Assembly: GCF_900104585.1 (NCBI RefSeq)
Contig: NZ_FNVX01000002.1
Span: 1-64,000 of the forward strand
Direction of reading: 5' to 3'
Origin: Bacteroides ihuae
GTDB lineage: Bacteria > Bacteroidota > Bacteroidia > Bacteroidales > Bacteroidaceae
DNA length: 64,000 nt
The notes beneath the pieces were generated by a model that was not told the DNA's origin, made no database searches, and worked only from the letters and a program-made list of their open reading frames with translations. Positions within the stretch are counted from its first letter, which is position 1. Each line of letters begins with the position of its first letter. A program made the translations under genes and the position numbers. This document shows, piece by piece, positions 26,701 through 34,279 of the stretch.

Positions 26701-26918
26701 AGCATCTTAGCTGTGTTTGGTACGTTCGGGATTGTAAATTTACCATCTAAATCGGTTATCGTACCGAGCGAGGTGCCTTTTACCAAGATTGATGCTCCCA
26801 CAATCGGCTCGTTGTCATCTTCGGAAAAGACTGTTCCTGAAACCGTTGACTTCTGAGCCATTACCATACCTGTGCTCATCAAAAGACAGACTATCCATAG
26901 CAAGATTTTCTCTTTCAT
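23757..26918 (-). CDS. SusC/RagA-like TonB-dependent importer (locus 1)
   Basis: 1053 residues. Signal peptide ending GMVMAQ, then a carboxypeptidase-regulatory-like domain (STVSGTVFSEDDNEPIVGAS... LGTITDLDGKFTIP), a TonB box (DEVMVVAYG), the plug with GKVAGLQITNSSGQTGSAPSV, RIRGNGSMNASNEPLYVVDGVP and KDAAASSLYGSRAANGVI, then a long beta-barrel ending in KTFVFGIELKF. Imports a nutrient over the outer membrane using TonB power. Transcribed before susD. A -7 box is at 26979-26986. Confidence 0.96.
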   Translation of the reverse strand: MKEKILLWIVCLLMSTGMVMAQKSTVSGTVFSEDDNEPIVGASILVKGTSLGTITDLDGKFTIPNVPNTAKMLKVSYVGMKSAEVSIKPGMKVVLKSDSEMLDEVMVVAYGTAKKSSYSGSASLVKADAIKDLPTTSFENALNGKVAGLQITNSSGQTGSAPSVRIRGNGSMNASNEPLYVVDGVPVVSGDVGQMGDYTNTTNNVMSSLNPGDIESISVLKDAAASSLYGSRAANGVILITTKKGKEGKPVVGLKSSIGFTPSWATDNYEPASTQEQVDMLYMVFHDYRTSNGYTEAAANTYALSQLNKKFNKHGYSFSTAGTGLYENVAISDYDNSGRAGKYYNWDDAYFRTAVYTTYDLSVSGATPTTNYYSSLSYTKDEGRLKVNNFDRISGRVNLSQKVGKFFEFATNVNVARTTKEGYNDTRSTGDNYYLQTRNLLWGLYWPTDYKTGAEWTTRYGSYAYNGLYYNKEWENKSINTRLSATETLTLHLLPGLDVRSIFSYDNTAVKDHIYYSANHYNGSAKNGTVSEMRTTYEKMVSSTTANYNVTFGAHTLGALVGFEAEKNTSDYVRATGDNLATSGIHTVSTAGTQSSAGYNWGNSMVSVLSKLDYNYNQRYYASASFRRDGSSRLDPDSRWGNFWSVAGSWRLSNEAFLKDNPVISDLRLRTSYGVNGTLPSSNYGYMSLMSYTAKYMGNPGGTLNTIASKNLSWETSYTTNIGLDFGLFDQRLRGTVEYFNRDSKDLLQDKPISSVIGFSSTLSNIGQINNKGIEVELSGDIIHNKSGWNWNASLNAAFIKSKVTKLYNGADIVWKDPTGSDGRAQYIYREGESTLAFYGYEWAGVDKANGKSVYYVNDATNSKTGDFDYNGRGATYDYSKANYKILGDAMPTVSGGFNTNVSYKGIDLSLNFIYKLGGKLYDGAYKDVADDGYYWERTRAKSYYKNMWTENNPNGTQPKLDGNDLIDAMQYSSRHLCDASFLRLKSLSLGYTLPKDLLRKVMISDTRVFFNASNLWTLSKYKEADPEVNQYGTRGWETPIGKTFVFGIELKF

Positions 26919-27147
26919 ACGCTTTGCTTTTATCTTAAGTTTAACTTACTGAAACGAATATTAATAATTCTGGTTGCGCAAAGATATGCATCTTTTTCAA
27001 AAAGAAAGTGTTTTGACTATAAAATGTGTTATTTTACTTCTTTAATGTTTATTTATGCAATAAAACGATATTTGTATGGCGATTATGGTGGATGTATGGT
27101 GTGCCTGTGAGCTGGTTTAGACTTCTTTTAAATAAACGGCACATTGA
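26919..27147. other. Promoter region of SusC locus 1
   Basis: AT-rich, no ORF. It contains the minus-strand -7 box TATCTTTG (26979-26986), overlapped by a small dyad AAAGAT-ATGC-ATCTTT (26980-26995). The dyad may be an operator but is short enough to be chance. Confidence 0.45.
26979..26986 (-). promoter_or_regulatory. -7 box of the susC/susD locus 1
   Basis: Minus-strand TATCTTTG, a full match to TAnnTTTG, 61 bases before the susC ATG. No -33 element at the right distance is obvious, so it may need an activator. Confidence 0.6.
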
Positions 27148-27178
27148 CATAAAATGCCTGTTCAATAGGCATTTTATG
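27148..27178 (-). terminator. Terminator of the HxlR gene
   Basis: Perfect 12-bp hairpin CATAAAATGCCT / AGGCATTTTATG with a 7-base loop, about 63 bases downstream of the HxlR stop on the minus strand. The T-rich arm TTTTATG gives it terminator character. Confidence 0.6.
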
Positions 27179-27241
27179 CATTGAAATAATATAGACTAAA
27201 ATCGTAACGAATACTTATTGAGCGAGAAGTTTACTTTTTCT

Positions 27242-27607
27242 TTATTGGGTTATATTAGGCTTTGTAGGAACTAATGTTTTTCCCCATTGATTAAGGGTTT
27301 CAATAACCGGTATGACCGATTCTCCCATCGGAGTTAGTTTGTATTCTACTTTTGGAGGTACTGTGGGGTAAATAATGCGCTCTACCAGTCCTGTTTGTTC
27401 AAGTTCTCTAACGGTTTGAGTAAACATCTTATTGGAAATACCTTTTAAACTTCTTTGAAGATCTCCAGATCGCATTGTCCCTTCTTTGAGATGAAACAGT
27501 ACAATTGGTTTCCATTTACCGCCAATCATATCCATTACTAACTCTAAGGAACAAAAATATTCTTTTCCTTTAAATAAATATTTATCTATAATTCCTTTAT
27601 CAATCAT
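27242..27607 (-). CDS. HxlR family winged-helix regulator
   Basis: 121 residues. HxlR features: early cysteine C19 (GKEYFCSLELVMDMIGGKWKPIVLFHL), then RSLKGISNKMFTQTVRELEQTGLVER and the wing IYPTVPPKVEYKLTPMGES. In some relatives the N-terminal cysteine senses oxidants or electrophiles. Divergent from the flavoprotein gene, with 110 bases between, so it probably controls that gene and itself. Confidence 0.92.
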   Translation of the reverse strand: MIDKGIIDKYLFKGKEYFCSLELVMDMIGGKWKPIVLFHLKEGTMRSGDLQRSLKGISNKMFTQTVRELEQTGLVERIIYPTVPPKVEYKLTPMGESVIPVIETLNQWGKTLVPTKPNITQ

Positions 27608-27717
27608 GATTTACTCTTTTAGGTTACTATACTACTTTTTGGTAGGTACTTGTATTAATGATATTAATATCTCAATTTTGCAGTAACAAAGTAATTAAAA
27701 ATAAAGGAGAAAAAGAA

Positions 27718-28353
27718 ATGAAAGTAGTAGCGATCAACGGAAGTCCTCATAAAAGGGGGAATACCTATCACGCATTGGCTGAGGTTGGAAAGCAATTGCA
27801 AGAGAATGGAATTGATTTTGAAATTATCCATGTAGGCAATCAAATGATCAGAGGCTGTATAGCATGTGGCGGCTGTGCTAAGAACAAAGATGAAAAATGT
27901 GTGATGGCAACTGATTCTGTTAATGATTGTATTCAGCAAATGAAGGCGGCTGATGGAATTATTTTAGCATCTCCGGTTTTTTATGCTGGCATTCCAGGGA
28001 CAATGAAAAGTTTTCTGGATAGGGCATTCTATGTATCCTCAAGCAATGGAAACTTATTCCGTCACAAGGTTGGTGCGGCTGTTATTGCTGTCCGTCGTAC
28101 AGGTGGTTCTTCCACTTTTGATAGTATGAATCATTATCTTAATTACTCGGAGATGATTCTTGCTACTTCCAATTATTGGAACATTATACATGGAAGAACA
28201 GCAGGTGAGGTTCTGCAAGATGCTGAAGGAGTGCAAATTATGCAGGTGTTAGGGCGAAATATGGCTTGGCTACTTGAAATGCGGGAGCAGACTAAAGAGT
28301 CTGTTGTAGCCCCAAATTCAGTCTCTAAAACATATACAAACTTTGTTCGATAA
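27718..28353 (+). CDS. Iron-sulfur flavoprotein / NADPH-dependent FMN reductase family
   Basis: 211 residues from ATG 27718, which has an AAGGAG-type ribosome site (AAAGGAGAAAAAG) just before it. Flavodoxin-like fold with FMN loop INGSPHKRGNTY and the SPVFYAGIPGTMKSFLDR block. The cysteine set C47-x2-C50-x2-C53-x7-C61 (GCIACGGCAKNKDEKC) matches the compact 4Fe-4S motif of iron-sulfur flavoproteins, so an electron-transfer or detoxifying redox role is likely. Divergent from an HxlR regulator, a common pairing. Confidence 0.88.
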   Translation: MKVVAINGSPHKRGNTYHALAEVGKQLQENGIDFEIIHVGNQMIRGCIACGGCAKNKDEKCVMATDSVNDCIQQMKAADGIILASPVFYAGIPGTMKSFLDRAFYVSSSNGNLFRHKVGAAVIAVRRTGGSSTFDSMNHYLNYSEMILATSNYWNIIHGRTAGEVLQDAEGVQIMQVLGRNMAWLLEMREQTKESVVAPNSVSKTYTNFVR

Positions 28354-28383
28354 ATTTTGAGGAATGCTGTTTAAGTTGTAACC

Positions 28384-29442
28384 TTATACTTTAAACAGCA
28401 TTCCTCCTATGTTATCTATCGAGGCTCCGGTTACTGAAGCGAGGCAACTCGATTCGTCGCACATGTACAAGGTACCTAGAAAAGCAAATATCAACGCTTC
28501 TTTGTATTCAATAATTTGCTTGTTGGGAATTACTATTTCACAAGGGCATAGTGCCTGAATACGTTCTACTAGAAATAGATTGAAAGCACCTCCTCCGGTA
28601 ATAAGTAGCTTTCCACCCTTTACTATTCTTGAAATCTGAAAGGCGGCATGTTCGTAGAATGTGCGAAGCATATCTTCTAAGGGCAGGTTGTGTTGCTCGA
28701 GTATAGGATAAACTAATGCTTCTACCCATTCGCGACCAAGTGATTTAGGTCCGTCCTGATGATAAAACTGCATGGAGTTAAGTTCATTGAGCAGCGTTTG
28801 GTGAATGTTTCCTTTGCGGGCTATCTCTCCGTCACGATCGAATTCTAAGCCTATTTGGCGACAGTAATGGTTAATCACATAGTTCACAGGACTGATGTCG
28901 AATGCGATGCGGGTTTTGTTTTTCTCGAATGAGATATTTGAGAAACCTCCAATGTTGAGGCAATAGTCATAGTCGGCAAAGAGCAAGCGGTCGCCTATAG
29001 GAACGAGCGGTGCACCTTGTCCACCAAGCATTATGTCGAGGCGGCGGAAGTCAGAAACGGTAGAGATTCGGGTTTCGGCAGCAATGGCGGCACCATCACC
29101 AATTTGAAACATAATTTTCTTTTTCGGCTCGTGAAAGATGGTATGCCCATGAGAAGCTATAATATCCGGCTTTACCTTGAACTCAGTCATAAACTCGTTG
29201 ACGCGTTCGCCTAGAAACTTTCCGTAGGTACTATGAAAAGTGATGAATTCCAAAGCATTCATCTGTTGCGCCCCTGTTCCCAATTTTTGTTTTAGCTCTT
29301 CGGGGTAGGAGTATCCTTTGGCAGCATCAATGTTGAAGTTCCATTTCTTTTCCTTTCTGCTAAAGGTGCAGCAGCACACATCCAACCCATCCAGAGAGGT
29401 GCCGGACATTAGTCCGATAGCTTGTATTGATTCGTTTTTCAT
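28384..29442 (-). CDS. anmK: Anhydro-N-acetylmuramic acid kinase
   Basis: 352 residues. Phosphorylates and opens 1,6-anhydro-MurNAc in peptidoglycan recycling, giving MurNAc-6-phosphate. Signatures: N-terminal ATP-binding GLMSGTSLDGLD (11-22), then SHGHTIFHEP, IGDGAAIAAET, a nucleotide-binding block LITGGGAFN, and VIPNKQIIEYKEALIFAFLGTL. Length normal. A poor -7 element (CAATTTTG on minus, 29484-29491) lies 42 bases upstream. Stands alone, convergent with the flavoprotein gene. Confidence 0.94.
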   Translation of the reverse strand: MKNESIQAIGLMSGTSLDGLDVCCCTFSRKEKKWNFNIDAAKGYSYPEELKQKLGTGAQQMNALEFITFHSTYGKFLGERVNEFMTEFKVKPDIIASHGHTIFHEPKKKIMFQIGDGAAIAAETRISTVSDFRRLDIMLGGQGAPLVPIGDRLLFADYDYCLNIGGFSNISFEKNKTRIAFDISPVNYVINHYCRQIGLEFDRDGEIARKGNIHQTLLNELNSMQFYHQDGPKSLGREWVEALVYPILEQHNLPLEDMLRTFYEHAAFQISRIVKGGKLLITGGGAFNLFLVERIQALCPCEIVIPNKQIIEYKEALIFAFLGTLYMCDESSCLASVTGASIDNIGGMLFKV

Positions 29443-29560
29443 ACAATTTCTTCCTTTCTATTTGCTTTTTCTTAATTCCGAAGACAAAATTGCAATAAAG
29501 TTTCTCTTTACCCAAGAAAATCTGTCTTTGTTTTATACAAACAAAAAGGCCGACGTAATT

Positions 29561-29586
29561 ATACGTTATATTAATTAATGACGTAT
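29561..29586. promoter_or_regulatory. arsR: Candidate ArsR operator
   Basis: An imperfect dyad with ATACGT (29561-29566) and ACGTAT (29581-29586), with TTAATTAA between. It overlaps the -7 box of the ars operon (29584-29591), where a repressor would sit. Inferred only from position and symmetry. Confidence 0.4.
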
Positions 29587-29591
29587 ATTTG
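29584..29591 (+). promoter_or_regulatory. -7 box of the ars operon
   Basis: TATATTTG, full consensus, 24 bases before the arsR ATG at 29616. Predicted start near 29599. This makes the upstream TTG at 29589 an unlikely start. Confidence 0.7.
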
Positions 29592-29615
29592 CGACATAAT
29601 AAAGAAACAAAGAAT

Positions 29616-29957
29616 ATGGTGCAAGCAAAGAATCAACTATTTGAAATTGAACTCCAGGCTAGTGCAGAGTTATTTAAGGCGCTGGCTCATCCGGCTCGTT
29701 TGGCTATTCTTAAGTACTTGGCAGAAACCAAAACTTGTATAACCGGTGATTTTACAGATGAATTACCTCTAAGTAGAACTACGGTTAGTCAGCACTTGAT
29801 GGAGTTAAAAAATGCAGAGTTAGTGAAATGTCACTCAGAAGGTGCGAAAACCTTCTATTGTTTGAACATAGAGAAGATACAGGAGTTTAAGAAATTGTTA
29901 GATGTATTTATGGGTGAGATTAGTAACCCTAAGAATTGTTGTGAACGAATTAAATAG
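29616..29957 (+). CDS. arsR: ArsR-type metalloid-responsive repressor
   Basis: 113 residues. Winged helix-turn-helix: ASAELFKALAHPARLAILKYLAE, DELPLSRTTVSQHLMELKNAELV, then a wing CHSEGAKTFYCLN. Cysteines at TKTCIT (in the first half), KCHSEG and a C-terminal pair NCCERI may bind As(III), but I see no classical CVC-x2 site in the recognition helix. Followed by arsC and acr3 with gaps of 8 and 24 bases, so it most likely represses this operon until arsenite appears. Confidence 0.9.
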   Translation: MVQAKNQLFEIELQASAELFKALAHPARLAILKYLAETKTCITGDFTDELPLSRTTVSQHLMELKNAELVKCHSEGAKTFYCLNIEKIQEFKKLLDVFMGEISNPKNCCERIK

Positions 29958-29965
29958 ATTATAGT

Positions 29966-30427
29966 ATGAAAGTTTTAATATTGTGTACAGGTAATAGTTG
30001 CCGTAGCCAGATGGCTCATGGTTTTTTGCAATCTTTTGATAAAACGTTGGAAGTTTATTCTGCCGGAACGGAGATAGCGAAGCAGGTGAATCCTTTGGCT
30101 GTTAAGGCTATGAAAGAGGTTGAAATAGATATTAGTGGCCATACTCCCACGAGTGTAACTGAATATTTGGACCAAGAATGGGATTATGTGATCACCGTTT
30201 GTGGTGGTGCAAAAGAAAATTGTCCAATGTTTACGGGCAAAGTAAGTAAGATGCTGCATATCGGGTTTGATGATCCATCGCATGCAGAAGGTTCGCCGGA
30301 GTTTATCTGGAGCGAGTTTGAACGTGTTAGAGATGAAATAAAAGAAGGTTTCTTTAATTTTTATCAATTAGAAATTCAATTTTCGCAACCTTCGGACACC
30401 TGTTGTGGCAGAGGGTGTTGTTCTTAA
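29966..30427 (+). CDS. arsC: Arsenate reductase, LMW-PTP fold, with Cys-rich tail
   Basis: 153 residues. P-loop C7-TGNSC-R13 (CX5R) at the N-terminus as in low-molecular-weight phosphatase-type arsenate reductases (thioredoxin-coupled), and the DDPSHAEG loop. Reduces arsenate to arsenite. The usual pair of resolving cysteines is present around VITVCGGAKENCP. Beyond the fold it ends with SDTCCGRGCCS, a short tail with four cysteines that I would not expect in the standard protein. Between arsR and acr3. Confidence 0.88.
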   Translation: MKVLILCTGNSCRSQMAHGFLQSFDKTLEVYSAGTEIAKQVNPLAVKAMKEVEIDISGHTPTSVTEYLDQEWDYVITVCGGAKENCPMFTGKVSKMLHIGFDDPSHAEGSPEFIWSEFERVRDEIKEGFFNFYQLEIQFSQPSDTCCGRGCCS

Positions 30428-30451
30428 TTGGATGATTAAACTTTAGTGTAA

Positions 30452-31489
30452 ATGAAAAAGTTAGCTTTTTTAGATCGTTACCTGACGTTGTGGATCTTTG
30501 CTGCAATGTTTATTGGAGTAGCCATCGGATATCTTTATCCCGGAGTTGCGGGTTTTTGGGCTCAATTTGAATCCGGTACTACGAATGTTCCTTTGGCTAT
30601 CGGACTTATATTAATGATGTATCCACCTTTAGCCAAAGTGAAGTATGAAGAATTGGGCAAAGTCTTCACCGATAGAAAGATTCTGACGATATCACTTGTC
30701 TTAAATTGGATTGTTGGACCTATATTAATGTTTATACTGGGCATTGTCTTTCTTCACAATTATCCCGAATATATGTATGGGCTGATAATGATTGGTCTTG
30801 CTCGTTGCATTGCAATGGTACTTGTCTGGAATGATTTAGCCAAAGGAAGTACAGAGTATGCTGCTGGCCTGGTTGCTTTTAATAGTATTTTCCAGGTTCT
30901 GTTTTTTTCAGTTTATGCATACTTGTTCTTGTCGGTTTTCCCTGCTTGGCTAGGCCTGCCAATAACTCAGGATGTTAGTAGCATTACTATGGGGACAATA
31001 GCACAGAGTGTTTTCATCTATTTGGGCATTCCTTTTATTGCAGGATTCCTGAGTCAGTTCATTCTTGTTAGAGCCAAAGGTAAAGATTGGTATTATAATA
31101 AGTTTATTCCAAAGATTAGTCCAATGACATTAATTGCCCTGCTCTTTACTATTGTTGTAATGTTCTCATACAAAGGGGAGTATATAGTGAAGCTTCCGTA
31201 TGATGTGTTGCTCATAGCCATACCACTTATCATCTACTTTGGAATTATGTTCTTTTTCTCTTTCTGGCTTATGCGGAAGATAGGAACAGGTTATGCTAAG
31301 ACAACCTCTGTTGCTTTCACAGCATCCGGGAATAATTTCGAGTTAGCTATAGCGGTTTCTATAGCTGTTTTTGGTATTAACTCGGGAGTTGCTTTTGCTG
31401 CCGTTATTGGTCCGTTAGTCGAAGTTCCTGCTTTGATTCTATTAGTAAAATATGCACTGCGGCATCAGAATAAATTCAAAAGTAATTAA
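30452..31489 (+). CDS. acr3: Arsenite efflux permease, ACR3 family
   Basis: 345 residues with about ten membrane helices. ACR3 features: [21 protein letters not shown] at the start, [32 protein letters not shown] (conserved cysteine and WND), and [31 protein letters not shown] near the end. Expels arsenite. Third gene of arsR-arsC-acr3, followed by a strong terminator. Symbol acr3 (also called arsB in some annotations). Confidence 0.95.
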   Translation: MKKLAFLDRYLTLWIFAAMFIGVAIGYLYPGVAGFWAQFESGTTNVPLAIGLILMMYPPLAKVKYEELGKVFTDRKILTISLVLNWIVGPILMFILGIVFLHNYPEYMYGLIMIGLARCIAMVLVWNDLAKGSTEYAAGLVAFNSIFQVLFFSVYAYLFLSVFPAWLGLPITQDVSSITMGTIAQSVFIYLGIPFIAGFLSQFILVRAKGKDWYYNKFIPKISPMTLIALLFTIVVMFSYKGEYIVKLPYDVLLIAIPLIIYFGIMFFFSFWLMRKIGTGYAKTTSVAFTASGNNFELAIAVSIAVFGINSGVAFAAVIGPLVEVPALILLVKYALRHQNKFKSN

Positions 31490-31507
31490 GAATTTGATAA
31501 TGATAAT

Positions 31508-31543
31508 AAAGCGGCTGCCCTTAATGCAAAGAGCAGCCGCTTT
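31508..31543. terminator. Bidirectional terminator
   Basis: AAAGCGGCTGC pairs perfectly with GCAGCCGCTTT across a 14-base loop. It ends the ars operon (plus) and the aroC-M20 operon (minus). Confidence 0.92.
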
Positions 31544-31564
31544 TATTAATATCTTACTTAAGAC

Positions 31565-32926
31565 TTAACCTTGATAAGCCAAATGGAACTCTACTACTGC
31601 TTCAATACCTTTACGGAAAATATCCAGAGGAAGGTTCTCGTTGGGTGAGTGAATGGCGTTTGATTCTAAGCCAAAACCCATCAATATGGTTTTGAGTCCT
31701 AATACTTGTTCGAAGGTAGAGATAATAGGAATACTTCCTCCACGGCGAACAGCCAAAGGCCTTTTTCCGAAAGCGATTTCAAATCCTTTCTGTGCTGCTT
31801 GATAAGCCGGCAATGAAATAGGGCATACATATCCTTGTCCGCCATGCATCGGAGTCACTTTTACTTGCACACTTTCAGGGGCAATACTATGGATATATTT
31901 GGTAAACAGATCCGAAATCTTATGATGATCTTGATGAGCTACTAAGCGGCAAGATACTTTGGCGTAAGCTTTGGAGGGTAATACTGTTTTAGAACCTTCA
32001 CCCGTGTATCCACCCCAAATGCCACATACATCAAAGGAGGGGCGACAGCTATTACGCTCTAAGGTAGAATATCCTTTCTCGCCGAAGAGTGCCTTAACGC
32101 CGATGGCTGTTTTGTACTTCTCCTCGTCAAAGGGGATGTGTGCAATCATCTCTCGTTCTGCTTGCGGAACCTCTTCTACATCGTCATAGAAGCTGGGTAT
32201 TGTAATGCGCCCATCAGCATCTACCACGCTGCTAATCATTCCGCAAAGGGTATTGATTGGGTTAGCTACTGCTCCACCAAAATGGCCTGAGTGCAGATCA
32301 CGGTTAGGTCCCGTTACTTCAATCTCCCAATAAGCCAGTCCACGAAGTCCTGTAGTGAGTGATGGCAGGTCGGCACCCAGCATGCTTGTGTCGCTTACCA
32401 AGATAATATCAGCTTTCAGTAACTCCTTGTGTTCCTCGCAAAAAGCCTCTAAGCTAGGCGAACCAATTTCTTCTTCACCCTCAAAGATGAATTTCACATT
32501 ATTCTTTAGCAAGTCATTCTTCACTAGGTATTCGAAAGCTTTCACCTGAATGAATGATTGTCCTTTGTCATCGTCGGCGCCACGAGCCCAGATGTGCTCG
32601 TCTCTGATTTCCGGCTCAAAAGGTTGGCTTTTCCAAAGATCCAACGGTTCGGCAGGCATCACATCATAGTGCGCATAGATAAGTACCGTTTTGGCTTCCG
32701 GACTCACCTGCTTCTGTGCAAATACTATTGGATTACCTGTTGAAGGCATAACCATCGCTTCATCTGCTCCGGCTTCCAATAGCAACTGCTTCCATCGTTG
32801 TGCACAAGCCATCATGTCATCTTTATGTTCAGGTAGTGCACTAATGCTGGGGATGCGGATGAGGCTAAACAGATCATCCATTATTTTTGCTTCGTTCTCT
32901 TGTATATAGGTTTGTATTTTACTCAT
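31565..32926 (-). CDS. M20 family dipeptidase/carboxypeptidase
   Basis: 453 residues. Di-zinc M20 motifs: H of IYAHYDVMPAE with D two residues on, ARGADDDKGQ (bridging Asp), EGEEEIGSP (catalytic Glu and Zn ligand Glu), D of ILVSDTSML, and the final His in AIHSPNE. A dimerisation lid lies in the middle (ITGPNRDLHSGHFGGAV-type VTGPNRDLHSGHFGG). Cytoplasmic, no signal peptide. Cuts small peptides or similar amides. 22 bases after aroC on the same strand. Confidence 0.93.
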   Translation of the reverse strand: MSKIQTYIQENEAKIMDDLFSLIRIPSISALPEHKDDMMACAQRWKQLLLEAGADEAMVMPSTGNPIVFAQKQVSPEAKTVLIYAHYDVMPAEPLDLWKSQPFEPEIRDEHIWARGADDDKGQSFIQVKAFEYLVKNDLLKNNVKFIFEGEEEIGSPSLEAFCEEHKELLKADIILVSDTSMLGADLPSLTTGLRGLAYWEIEVTGPNRDLHSGHFGGAVANPINTLCGMISSVVDADGRITIPSFYDDVEEVPQAEREMIAHIPFDEEKYKTAIGVKALFGEKGYSTLERNSCRPSFDVCGIWGGYTGEGSKTVLPSKAYAKVSCRLVAHQDHHKISDLFTKYIHSIAPESVQVKVTPMHGGQGYVCPISLPAYQAAQKGFEIAFGKRPLAVRRGGSIPIISTFEQVLGLKTILMGFGLESNAIHSPNENLPLDIFRKGIEAVVEFHLAYQG

Positions 32927-32948
32927 TGCGTCTATTTCGGTAGAATAA

Positions 32949-34025
32949 TTATAATTGTGTAGTTCTATCTATCAGATAGAAATCGAGGATGGTCAATGCT
33001 GCCATGGCTTCAACGATGGGCACTGCCCGAGGCAAAACACAAGGATCATGTCGACCTTTGGCTTTGAGTGTAGTATCAATTCCGTCAACATTCACAGTAT
33101 GCTGTTCCATCAATACGGTAGCTACCGGTTTGAAAGCAACTCGGAAGAAGATGTCTTGACCATTACTGATACCTCCTTGCATACCTCCCGAGTGGTTGGT
33201 GCGCGTATCAATCATGCCATCATTATTGAAGAATACATCATTTTGTTCAGAACCTTTTTGCTTCAATCCTTTGAATCCGTCACCGTATTCAAAAGCTTTA
33301 GCAGCATTGATGCTCATCATGGCATTGGCTAGTGCTGCGTGCAACTTGCCGAAAACAGGTTGTCCTAAACCGATAGGGCATCCTTTAATTACACAAGTAA
33401 CCACACCACCTATCGTGTCTCCTTCTCCTTTTATCTTAGATATTAGCTCTTGCATCTCTTGAGCTTTCTCTTGGTCGGGGCATCTCACCGGATTATCCTC
33501 AATAGTATCCAGATCATAATCCTTATAGTCCTTTTCTAATTTGATAGGTCCCACTTGCGAAGTGAATGCAGTAATGTGAATGCCTAGTTGGTTTAATGCT
33601 AGTTTTGCCAGAGCACCACTCACTACGCGTGATATTGTTTCGCGTGCAGAAGAACGTCCGCCTCCACGATGGTCACGAATACCATATTTCACGTTGTAGG
33701 TATAGTCAGCATGCGAGGGACGATAAAGTTCCTTCATGTTATCATAATCATTGGAGTGTTGATTCTGATTCCAAACAATGAAACCGATGGGACATCCTGT
33801 TGATTTCCCTTCGAAGATTCCGGAAAGAAACTCCACCTCATCTGTCTCCTTGCGAGAGGTTGTAATGGCAGACTGTCCCGGACGACGTCGGTTAAGTTCT
33901 TTTTGCACAAAATCCATGTCGATACGGATACCTGCCGGAAATCCATCAATGACTCCACCTATACCTTTACCGTGTGATTCGCCGAAACTGGTTAATCTGA
34001 GAATATTACCAAATGAATTAAACAT
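32949..34025 (-). CDS. aroC: Chorismate synthase
   Basis: 358 residues, normal length. Converts 5-enolpyruvylshikimate-3-phosphate to chorismate using reduced FMN, last common step for aromatic amino acids. N-terminal [35 protein letters not shown], the FMN-binding region [28 protein letters not shown], and [13 protein letters not shown] are family hallmarks. A minus-strand -7 box lies at 34055-34062. First gene of the aroC-M20 pair. Confidence 0.97.
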   Translation of the reverse strand: MFNSFGNILRLTSFGESHGKGIGGVIDGFPAGIRIDMDFVQKELNRRRPGQSAITTSRKETDEVEFLSGIFEGKSTGCPIGFIVWNQNQHSNDYDNMKELYRPSHADYTYNVKYGIRDHRGGGRSSARETISRVVSGALAKLALNQLGIHITAFTSQVGPIKLEKDYKDYDLDTIEDNPVRCPDQEKAQEMQELISKIKGEGDTIGGVVTCVIKGCPIGLGQPVFGKLHAALANAMMSINAAKAFEYGDGFKGLKQKGSEQNDVFFNNDGMIDTRTNHSGGMQGGISNGQDIFFRVAFKPVATVLMEQHTVNVDGIDTTLKAKGRHDPCVLPRAVPIVEAMAALTILDFYLIDRTTQL

Positions 34026-34054
34026 GATTGCTGCTGTTTTAATGGTTATCTATG

Positions 34055-34062
34055 CAAATATA
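34055..34062 (-). promoter_or_regulatory. -7 box of aroC
   Basis: Minus-strand TATATTTG, full consensus, 30 bases before the aroC start. No obvious -33 match. Confidence 0.6.
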
Positions 34063-34279
34063 ACAAACTTTTCGGCAATTGGGTCGGTGGATTTTTAGGA
34101 ATAAACCAAAACTTTTAGTTTTTATAAACTTTATTGCACTTCGATTATTTCTTTTAAAGGAATAAAAAGAAGAAATGCAACATTTCACCCCCTATAATAA
34201 AACATCTCATAACTGTGTAAACAAAGTATTTGTTCTACTTTTATCCCATCCTTAAACAACGATATTTTAAATAAATGCT

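Noticed and set aside
29318..29578. 86-residue ORF opposite anmK
   Set aside because: Shadow frame on the reverse strand of anmK and its promoter, no family or context.
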